Assembly (NCBI GenBank): GCA_015680685.1
Contig: MNCI01022190.1
Location: forward strand, 1-64,000
Origin: Gnetum montanum
Lineage: Eukaryota > Streptophyta > Gnetopsida > Gnetales > Gnetaceae
DNA length: 64,000 bases
Direction of reading: 5' to 3'
The translations under genes were made by a program, and so were the position numbers. The notes beneath the pieces were generated by a model, which was not told the origin of the DNA, did not search any database, and worked only from the letters and a program-made list of their open reading frames with translations. Position 1 is the first letter of the stretch. Each line of letters starts with the position of its first letter. Shown here one piece after another: positions 10,786 to 20,201 of the stretch.

Positions 10786-12144
10786 CGTTGCACCTCCTCA
10801 ACATACATCATGACTCATCAAGCAAGCGAGCATGCACAATGCCAACACAGGGTGGGACGTTGCGATTCAATAATGCAATTCATGATGCCAAGAAAACACT
10901 CTCTGGAATATATGCAACGCCACTACCATTGGAATCTTGCTAATCCTCCAAAGATGTCATATGACATCTTGCTGACCTTCCGGAGCTACCGCTACCACAG
11001 CCCTTTGCCCTGGCAGTAGCTTTCATAGTTAGTGCCTGTTGTTGGAGTTCCAGCACTATTGTGGCCTAGCCACAATGTTGCTATCCTCTAGCCCCTATCG
11101 TCACCTGAGCCCAAAAGACATTCAACCATTGAGTAGCCCATCTCATAGCTAAACTGCATGATGTTTGCCTTGGGCGAGGACTCTTGAGCACTCGCATCAC
11201 CACAATTCCTAGCTGCCTCGATGCCTACCTCTCCACTTTGATACTGCCAGAGCCATTGCTAGCCTTTCTAGTTTGGATGTCGCATGCTTCAACAATAATG
11301 TCCAAAGCTCCAGCAGTGTGTGAAGCAAGCAAGAGCTTTACCTTCATTTTTCATCATGGTTGTTTCTTCTGGTTTGCTCTCTATTATGTTTGCAGGATAT
11401 GTGCCGGAGGGGCATCGGTCTAAGGTGTGTTTTGCCACGAGGACAGAACACTACATCATTCCAAGGTGGTCATCCTAACTAGCTTAGCCACTTTGAAGTG
11501 CATATCCTGTCCTTCCCCTTAACCTACTTTACCTCGTTCCTTACACCTGCAATTCTCACTCTCACCTCTTTTACGAATTTTCCTGATGCCTGTAAATCCC
11601 TCCCATATGCCCAACCGCAAAGTCCATGATGCGTGTAACGTAACTCGCCACATGGAAAATGTCTGTAGGCAAGTTAAACCCCCACATGGATGTAATGCAA
11701 CTCATCCTAGGAAAGAAACACATGTCCTACAATAAGGTTATTTACAAATGTAAACGGTAGAACAACAAAAGAAAAGCGTAAAAGGGCAAAAAAGCTCACG
11801 CAAAAAAAATGCCTAAAACAAATGGCACATTAGTTGTTACATAGTAACCCTCTCTAAACATTTCAGCGAGAGGTCAAAGGTCATCAAAAGCAAAGATGAC
11901 CACGCAAAAAACTCCCTCACAAGCATTCCAATGAGGGACCCTGCTAAGTTTCATCTTTACCATTTTCCTGAATCTCCTTCCCCTGCTTAACCCTTTCCTC
12001 TTTCCCTGCATAGCCAATCCAACACTCTCAAAGCATAGCTAAGCAACATCTTGATGATCATTAAGGAGCAATGTTAGCATCTTGTCTTTCATGGTGTTTC
12101 ATATTCTTTTTCAATGTCTCTCGGTCCTTCCTCAAGACGTCAAC
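10786..12144 (+). other. 3' non-coding region of element T1
   Basis: This region aligns with 23996-25375 of T2 along most of its length. It holds a perfect hairpin, TTGTGGC-CTA-GCCACAA near 11055. A stretch stays in the same open frame in both copies (about 11160-11420, with LLAFLVW and SHAS in common) and ends near a TTTGCAG that resembles a splice acceptor. I recognise no protein. It may be packaging or untranslated sequence, or a decayed late ORF. Confidence 0.5.
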
Positions 12145-12157
12145 AAAGAGGGGCCAA
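12145..12157 (+). other. Polypurine tract of element T1
   Basis: AAAGAGGGGCCAA sits directly before the LTR start TGAAACACCC. Element M has the identical 13-mer next to its 3' LTR on the other strand. Confidence 0.75.
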
Positions 12158-12859
12158 TGAAACACCCTAAAATTTCAAGGCACTCTTGCTTCACCAAGAT
12201 CTTGGAAATGAGGAAAACATTTCCACAAGTGTAGCCTCATGATAGTTTGGCAGAAAATGAATGCACTGAGTTTAGACCATTCAGTTCGATAAGCTTTCTA
12301 CCTCCAGAGCTGGCAGGCATGATGGACTCTCCGGCTTGCCCACCTGGGTGATTCACTTGGATGACAGTCTATTCAGAAACCATGATTGGAGTTGTCGGCA
12401 GTGCTCAGGATGCGCAAAATAGTTCGACAAGTTTTCTAGTGAAGAAGTTTTCTACACTATGTTACGTTATGTAGTGCAGAAGGCCTCAAAAGATAATTGC
12501 TTAGGCAACCAAATTGTTGTAGAACAAAGTGTTACGCTACATAGCGTAACACAGTGTAGCAAAGGAAAAATAGAAAGGCCCAGCTTACCTAGTGATTCAT
12601 TTAAAACCAATTGCCTTGTTCAACTTCAAGTCCTTAGCGAAGCTTCTCATCAGAAAGTGGTGGATTGAGCAAAAAACAGGATATGTTAGCTGCTACATTG
12701 TGCTATGCTACACAGCATAGCGATGATACAAGAATAGAAAGGTGTCTCAAATGCAAGTTGATCAAGTTCAAATTCTTCCCTTTGCAAAGGCAAAAGTTGC
12801 AGTCGTTAGGATAATCAGAGCTCCAAGCAAGCATTTGCAATTTCAACACAAGTCACAAA

Positions 12860-13125
12860 TGATGTCAACTGCTATGTCATGTAGCGTAGCATAGCATAGC
12901 AAAGATGCAAATCAAAGAAAGTGCTGCAAATGTCAACCTAACATGTGCCAAAGCTTCCAGCAGATGTAGTTGACTTCAACGCAAATTTCTTTTTCCGAAC
13001 TAGTGGCTATGATGTGTTATGCTACATAGCATAGCACAGCGTAGCCAGCAGCTACGCTATGCTAACATGCTACGCTACATAGTGTAGCATAGCGTAGCAG
13101 GTAGCTACACTACTTACTGTGCCTC
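12860..13125. repeat. GCTACGCTATGC palindromic repeats in the T LTR
   Basis: Overlapping direct and inverted copies of CATAGCGTAGCATAGC and its complement are densest at 13010-13115, where long foldback structures are possible. Shorter runs of the same words occur in introns of both antisense genes (about 5420-5530, 16555-16605, 18640-18740). I see no coding sense here. Confidence 0.65.
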
Positions 13126-13297
13126 ATTCCTTGTCTGCATTGTTGGCATATTTAATTCCAGCATCTCCAAATTCGGTAGCATAATTCGTGACAAGTTCAT
13201 GACTGGCCTTGCATGTTCATGCAATACAGACATGTCAGTATTTTTTGGGTCCAAGACACATGTCATCCAAGCCTCATTTTTCGCGTACTCCTAGCCC

Positions 13298-13305
13298 TAT
13301 AAATA
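13298..13305 (+). promoter_or_regulatory. TATA box in the T1/T2 LTR
   Basis: CCCTATAAATACC on the plus strand, about 690 bp before the LTR end, fits an LTR core promoter driving the sense transcript of T2. The LTR at 25390 has no obvious counterpart. Confidence 0.5.
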
Positions 13306-13990
13306 CCTCGACGAGTAATGCTCAAGGGGTTGGCAAAAATTTTTTTGTTGGAAATTTTGGGCAATTTTGAGCATTTTTGGCATTGGTTGGCATTTTAGTA
13401 ATTCAAAAGGTTGGCAAATTTTAGCATTTGACAAATTGAGAACTCACTTGATTGGCAAGTTGAGAATTCCCCTGGTTGGCAAATTACAATAGTTGGCAAT
13501 TTTAGCATTAGCACTTGGCATTAGCTCTTTGTTTGTTAGCACTTTGTACTGTTGGCTCTTAAGCTTGTACTCATAAACATAGTTGAGGCATTTTGAGCAT
13601 TTTGGTCACTCCTGGACTCCCTGTGCCCCTCCAGCACTGTATAACTTATTATACATTTTCAAGTAGAGAAGAGAATCGAACCTACAACTTTGTGGTGGTG
13701 CATTTTCTCATCTCAATTACTCTGTTATTTCTATACTGTCATTATTGTTCAGCATTATTTTCTTTATTATCACATTTATTAATCATCGATTAAATCTCAC
13801 ATATTTCGTACTTAAAACGACATTTACATAAGGTTAAGTTACACCGACTAAGTCCTTGTCTGATCAAGTAGACCATTCAGGGCATCCCGCTTCCATTGTA
13901 TCTAGCATAGCCCTCGCATGGATCCGGGGTTAAGAATATTTGCCCAACGACCTCTCGGTGTTTCCAGCCATCGATGTTTTTGATCACTAC

Positions 13991-14275
13991 AATGACAAAG
14001 TGGCCACCCAAGAAATAAACAATGTCAACATGGAGTAGGGTTCAGAAGTAATAACCTCTGAAATTGAAGCATCTATCCCCACCGAGGCTACTTGTTTGGC
14101 TAATGAGCTAGCCCAAAATGCCGGCTCAGAAAATGAAACTACGTGGGCTGAGTTGCCTTTCCAAGAGGTAGATAATGATATAGAAGAATACCGCAACAAA
14201 GCCCCTCAGCCTTATCCATCATCGAGCCCACGATGGATAGGAAGCAATTGCAAGAATGATTGTTACTTGCGCTAG
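13991..14275 (+). pseudogene. Short coding remnant just after the T2 5' LTR
   Basis: A plus-strand frame of about 94 codons with one internal TAG begins at the LTR end and stops at 14275. It is acidic, rich in E, S and T (VITSEIEASIPTEATCLANE), and ends SSPRWIGSNCKND. It sits where gag should start, but it is far too short and has no capsid motif or zinc knuckle. It may be a gag stub or an unrelated leader ORF. Confidence 0.35.
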
Positions 14276-14423
14276 CGCAACTACTACACTACTTCCAACA
14301 TGATCACCACTTACATTAACCATACGTTCATTCTTCACACTGTTTGCTTCATATTTGTTTGTTTGCACTAACATTTGTCTTATTCTTTAAATCATTCATA
14401 TTATGCCCACTATTTACATCATG

Positions 14424-14560
14424 AAATGGCCCGCTAAGGCCTAAAACTAGCAAAAACATTTTCCTTACCATCATCCAATGGCCCGAAATGGCCTAAAACT
14501 ACCAACAGCCCGAGAAGGCCTTAAACTATTGTTACGGCCCGAAATGGCCTAAAACTAAAA
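14424..14560 (+). repeat. Stem-loop repeat array 3 (GGCC version)
   Basis: Four copies: GGCC-CGCTAA-GGCC, GGCC-CGAAAT-GGCC twice, and a GCCC-GAGA-AGGCC variant, followed by TAAAACTASCAA. Both arms have changed from GGTC/GACC to GGCC/GGCC, so pairing is kept. The array lies past the 3' end of the T2 antisense gene. Confidence 0.75.
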
Positions 14561-16075
14561 CAAGATGCTCCCAAGGAGCTTAATTAATTAATAAAAAAAG
14601 AAAAGAGAAAAATAATAGACTAAAAAAAATACGACACACTAACCAAAATGAAATAAATGTTTTTTATATATTCCATACTTCATTCAAAATTATTAATCAA
14701 TAAGGTTTACAAAATTTTTTTGAGAATCCAAAAAAAAGAATAAAACTCTCTACCGCTACACTATGAGTCTTCACCTACACCACCATCCCTTGCCTCGGTG
14801 GATCCTACATTTTTGTTTGGATCCTACATAACAAAGAAAATAAAACAATTAGTTAGAGCTACGACAAATTTTTATAAAATAAATTTTCACACCATAAATA
14901 AATAAATAAAAGTGACTAACCTGAGATGGCCCCGCATCCATTTCAGGGGTTATCCGATCCATGTTGACCACGAGGCATTGCAAGATCTCCTCCTCGGTAA
15001 TGTCAGCTCAATTCCTATCTCCCAGATCAACGTTTGCTACAACTTTCTCCTTTTCTATGGCTGTCCATCTCAGTGGTCCTAGAGAAAAGGTGGCAATAGT
15101 GATCTCACCCATGAGAAATTTCATCTCCCTTTCAAGAGATTCACTAACTGTCACCTGTTGCATGAACCTATCATAAGCCCCAGAAGCACCAATGATGTCA
15201 AGGAATACCTCATAGGTATGCAACTTGATGAAAGCACCACGATACTATTTATGGTAGGTGGCACGTTCCAGTTTATACATGTGTTTGTGGTTCTTCTATG
15301 CCTTCCACCACTCATAACCTTTGCTCTGTAGTCCTTACAATTTTGGTTCTTATGGGCTAGAAGGTCCATTTGCATTTGCTATTCGATTATTTCATGTGGC
15401 TTCATTGTTGCATCGCATGGTCATCCAATATCTTGCATAGTCGATGATAGCCGTGCGCCAACTGTCATCGTTAGTATCCTGGGCCAATAGGAATTTATTC
15501 CTGGATTGGAGATCCCCCATCCCAATAGTTAGATTAGCCTTCTCCTTCTCAAGCCTTTGCACCCATTTCCAGAGGTCTTCGTTTACATGCTTGTATTCCC
15601 ATAAAGAGCATGTCGAGTACAACGCACATTTTCTTGCTTCGTCATATATGTGATGAGGTACTTTGGTTACCTCCTGTGGGAATTGGGGCACAGTGTCGAC
15701 CTCTACTGCTTGCTTAGGATCCCACTTGAGGCAAGAGGCTATCAATCACACATAGCAAAGCATTAGTCATAGTGACATAGAAAAACTGTAACAATATAGG
15801 AAGCCTAGCGTAGCAACTTTAACTTACCCACTTCCGAGTCGATCTGCTTTAGACGGTCGATCATGTCGTCGACCACCCCCTTCATAAAAGTGAATTTGTT
15901 TGGGGTCTCGGTCCACAGTCACAGGTGGATTGAAGAAGGGCCAAAAGTATTAACAGTGGTGTCAACTGCATGGTAAAACGCATTAGCCACAGTGGAGAGA
16001 ACCATGATAAAGCTGATAAACAATGTAAATGACAGTGTAAAGCTTTTACCTAGAAAACACTCAGGGGTGATAGGT

Positions 16076-16091
16076 GGGGGGGGGGGGGGGG
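16076..16091. repeat. G16 homopolymer inside a predicted exon
   Basis: Sixteen G on the plus strand read as a C run, hence polyproline, in inferred exon 6 of the antisense gene, between FDRLFDSVLMGD and ITPECF. Length changes here would shift the frame. Confidence 0.7.
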
Positions 16092-18057
16092 TCGCCCATC
16101 AATACACTATCAAATAAGCGATCAAACTCACTAGCATCAAAATGGAGCCCCTCTCCTTCCTACTAACCTAATAGCATAGTAGCGTCCTCAATACTTATAT
16201 GCCCCTTCGGTACTAAACTATACTTGGTGAAAGGATCATCAGTAGGGGCCTCTTCCTCATTGGCAGGGGCCCTTTCTTCATTGGTAGGGGCCTCTTCCTC
16301 ATCAGCTAGGACCCTTTCTTTGTCGATAGAGGCCTCCTCTTCATCGGAAAGGGCCTCTTCCTCACCAACCGGGGCCCTTTCTTCTACGGTAGGGGCCCCT
16401 TCTTCATCGATCGGACCCCTTTCCTCTACATCCGAAACCTCTTCATCTTCACCAGTCACCCCTATTCTAGGGGCCATCACCTCTTCCTCCCCTTCTTCTT
16501 CTTCTTTTGCTAATAAAGCATAATCACAGTAGGCAAGATATACCAACTTGAAGTAGATGCTACGTTGTGCAACGCTACCTAGCATTGCATAGCGTAGTGA
16601 ACGTTGGCCAAATAATAAAATACACTTACCAATCGGAGGCTGCACTCTGTGAAGTTTGAGTCATAGCTTCTTTCCCCCTTCTTCATTTGTATGGGGAGTC
16701 TCATCGGTAGGGCAGGACCTCTTACATTGCAAGCTAGTCGCCACTATTTATGAAATGAGGCATTCTCCCCTTGTCATGCTGCCCGTGTTAATGGGAGGTG
16801 CCTCTCCCACACTATCCTTGGCAGAAAAGGCGCATGCCACCCGATCCCTAGTCATCATCGAAAATAATTTCCCAATAGCTTTTGAGGGATCTTGGGATCG
16901 TGTGGTATGGAAGACTTGGCAAATCCATGATTTGGAAATCTGACTATGGTCTTGTATCACTCAGACACCATTCTCGCAGACTACCAAGAATTCTACAAAA
17001 CACCAGAGGTAGGATATAAAGAAGGTACGGTGCATGTTGAAACAAGACTCAAGCTTCTCGCGAAGCTTGATAATTTCAGCCTACAAGCCTTTGCAAAGGT
17101 AGTTGGCCCAATTGTAGTGAGTCCCCTCTTCCATGACATCCCTCATTATCCGAGCCTGTTCAACTCCAAGGATTTTTCCTTGGGAGAGTAGCTTGGGGAA
17201 GGCATGGGTACGAAAGAGAGGGTAAATCATTTTGGCCACCCCTAGCCTAACCTTCTTGATGTAGATCCCCTTCCGGTGGTCCTTTGTCGGCCCTAGCCAC
17301 TCCTCAATGTCCCCCTGATGGTTTGCATCTTTCTTAGATTTTTCTCCAATAGGGAGACCATCAGAAGGGACACCAAAAGGATCCGCAAAAAGTTGGTCAT
17401 TGATTTCGAACATCACCCGTACACCATGAATGGGTGTATAGAAGCAATCAGCCTTCTCAGAGAAGGAGTTGGCTAGGGAAAGAATTTCGGCATGCGAGAC
17501 ACTTAGGTTGATGGCCAAAAATAAGTCCATGAGCCCAGCCTCCTGAAGATTGTGGACAAGCATGGCTGGGGCCCCATTGTAGAGCCAACGCTGGGTCTCC
17601 TCCACCTCCTCGTACTTGAAAAATAGGTTGGTTTTGTTACGCCCAAAGGTGATCACAATGACCTCTTGGGATTTCCTAGCCCTTGTAATAGTTAGAAAAA
17701 TACATAAAAAAAGAGTTAGCAAAAAAAATGATCATCACTCAAACATAACAGCAAATTCACAGCTTAGGATACCAGGTTTAAATGGTGTGGGAAATGGTGG
17801 GAAATCCACTAGCATGTCTTCAACAGTGACCAGCCTCAGTGATGCCCACTCCCTATCCAACCAACCGGCTTCCTTACACTTTTCATAAAATTGGGAATAC
17901 CGGGTCAGGTAGGTTTTTAACTCATCCCCAAATTGGCCTATTACGTCGGTGCACACATTCCCAGTAGAGGAAAACTCTTTCAAGGCCATCTATGCCAACG
18001 CCAAGGAGTTTGTATCACTGTGAAGACCATTCCTGTCAACATAAAACCTGGAAATAC

Positions 18058-18081
18058 AATATATATATATATATAGATATA
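18058..18081. repeat. AT dinucleotide repeat in an intron
   Basis: A short AT microsatellite with a few interruptions lies just upstream of the exon 3 acceptor in intron 2 of the T2 antisense gene. Confidence 0.7.
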
Positions 18082-19512
18082 CTATTAACACCTTTGTCTA
18101 GCGTAACATGGATTATACAACATGATGAGATACCTTCATAGAACTCACCCATCGGCATAGTAAACGATCCCAAGTGGGTTATGAAAATAGGTGTCCATGT
18201 GATGGGCAATGAATAACATGTTGTATAAACAATAGCATTTATACTCGGGCATGTCCCAAATCCAAATTAAGCATCTCAAGCCTTTTGGGCGCTGGTTGGA
18301 TTCTTCTTCTGGCTCACCCCTAATTGACCCATCAGTCAAAAATTTCAGAATGCAACAGTGTTTTTGTGATTGCAGCTGCTGTCTTCGCTAATAAGTGTGA
18401 CCAAATGATCACACTAAAATAGCAAAGGAGGAACTGTAAGAAGTCTTGTGTGCCCTCCTAGAACCAAAATGCCTGCCGCCCCACACATGTATGGGGAGGA
18501 GGATAATTAACCATTAATTCACTGAGGTAGCACATGACTCCTGCAATCTCGAGGACAATCAGAATGGGCTTCAACATGACCCGACATAACAAAGCATCAA
18601 ACGTTAGCACTGTGTTTAGGTGAAGTTTACATGTAGTGTAGTGTAATCATATGTTCACATATAGCATAGCGTAACCTTTCTTTACACATAGCATAGCATG
18701 TTCTCCAATTCGCAAATTTACACGTAGCATAGCGTAGAGTTGAGCATTATAGGCGATATTACAAGGTGGCACTTACAGTGTAGTGTAGCCATTAGGCACC
18801 GTACTTATGACAATATGACAAATATACCCCTGTAGCATACATAGCAACGTAGAAAGCATAAAAAAAATTTCATTACAGCCTTAAGTAGTACAAATAAGAG
18901 AAAATTCAGTGTCCCCGCCATCTCAACCCTATCTTGCCATACGAAATAACTCGCGCTATAGTACGATTAAGCACACATCACCCTAGCAAATTTTGTGAAT
19001 AACTAAACCCTTCCTTAAGATGGTATGCTACTCCAAGTGTGCACTATGCCACTCAGAATCGCCCAAACCCTTGCAACAATGACGATTAAGGCAATGTTGC
19101 ATGCAACCATAGCATAGCATCCGTACGGCTCCTGTAGTCAGCTAGTGGCAATAACGGCATGGCGGCCAAAATGGTAACCAAAACAGTGGCAGTGGACGCA
19201 AATTTTACCATAATAATGATAACAACATCTAGAAAACAAGGGCAGTGTAGCGACTTATCGAGTAGATGGAGCCTCCTCTCGTACTTCAATGAGCACCTTG
19301 GATAGGCACCTCAAAGTGTCCTTCACCTCATCTACTTTGGCAAGTCCTCGGTGCTTGCATTCACCTTTGGGTGTCATTGTCTCACTTGCAAATTCCTTGT
19401 CAACTACTATGCTACACTAGTTCGCTCTCTCTCTATGCAATCACGCTATGCTCTGGGTATGGGCTTTGGGATTTGACAATAAAAATGACAAGTTTACCAG
19501 GGGGTAAACCCC

Positions 19513-19520
19513 TATTTATA
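19513..19520 (-). promoter_or_regulatory. TATA box of the T2 antisense gene
   Basis: The minus strand reads GGCTATAAATAGGGG, with TATAAATA 143 bp before the ATG at 19377. It matches the T1 box in sequence, distance and flanks, although the two copies have diverged widely elsewhere. Confidence 0.65.
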
Positions 19521-19704
19521 GCCAACACAGTAAACTACTTGTCATTTTCATGACCCAATTAATGTAGGACACCTCTTGTAGCGTAGAACTATTGTATCAT
19601 AGTAACACCTTAGCATAGCGATTGTCTATAGTATAACAGGTGGGCCCACCAAAAATTTGGTTCAATCTTAAATTAGCCATCTATCTTTACAAAGTCTACC
19701 CGTT

Positions 19705-20065
19705 AACGGTCCGCTAAGACCTTAAACTGGCAATCTTCGTTTACATAGGACATTAACCTACTGTGTAGCCATAAATTTTAGCCTTTAAAATCTACCTGTT
19801 AATGGTCCGCAAAGACCTTAAACTAGCAATTTTGGATTTCAACTCTACCTAGTAGCAGTTTGCAAAGACCTTAAACTAGCAATTCTAACATATGTTTTAA
19901 CCCCGGTCAACAATCCACCATGTCCTATATTGCATCTCACCACTCATTCCATATCATAAGGAAAATTATATAATATGTGACGGTCTGCCATGACCTTAAA
20001 CTGGAAATGTTAGCATTCGTTTCGGGTCCCAATACGGTCCACCAAGACCTTAAACTGGTAGCTTC
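19705..20065 (+). repeat. Stem-loop repeat array 4 (upstream of T2 pol)
   Basis: Five clear copies, among them GGTC-CGCTAA-GACC, GGTC-CGCAAA-GACC, GGTC-TGCCAT-GACC and GGTC-CACCAA-GACC, each followed by TTAAACTRG. The position between the antisense TATA box and pol equals that of array 1 in T1. Confidence 0.8.
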
Positions 20066-20201
20066 AACTTACAAATCTTACACAGTGATTGATGATTATT
20101 TTACATTGCATTGTTACTTTATAAACATTCATTACATGCTGTTGCAAAAAATAGGTACCACTTGACTTGGCTTTTTCTTATTATGACAGGTTTGACAAAC
20201 A

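Larger units (their letters stand above)
12158..13991 (+). mobile_element. LTR shared between elements T1 and T2
   Basis: It starts TGAAACACCCTAAAATTTC after a polypurine tract and ends GATCACTACA. The same ends bound the LTR at 25390-26267. A plus-strand TATA box (TATAAATA, 13298-13305) marks the U3 promoter. The LTR is about twice as long as its partner because 12450-13590 carries extra sequence rich in AGCATAGCGTAGC palindromes. It is the 3' LTR of T1 and, by position, the 5' LTR of T2. No target duplication or clear primer binding site was found at 13992. Confidence 0.7.
14761..19377 (-). pseudogene. Antisense spliced gene of element T2 (nine inferred exons)
   Basis: Runs opposite to pol, from ATG at 19377 (MTPKGECKH) to the stop at 14761-14763 (GGVGEDS end). 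Inferred exons: 19377-19259, 18581-18149, 18047-17773, 17681-16630, 16509 to about 16169, about 16150-16050, 15965-15828, 15738-14921 and 14823-14761, roughly 1,100 codons. Donors include GTGAGT, GTATCC, GTAAGT, GTTAGT and GTAAAA; the first is mutated to AT. Exon 2 has a hydrophobic segment. Exon 3 ends DFPPFPTPFKPG. Exon 4 is a well conserved 210-residue open stretch (FADPFGVPSDGLPIG, FPKLLSQGKILGVEQ). Exon 5 is an acidic EEAPTDEE-like repeat, exon 6 carries a proline run, exon 8 looks coiled-coil. It holds several stops. The family is unknown to me. Confidence 0.7.

Noticed and set aside
16224-16523. Ser-rich plus-strand frame of 99 codons
   Set aside because: Mirror image of the acidic repeat exon of the antisense gene; GAA/GAG repeats read as Ser/Ser/Phe on the other strand.
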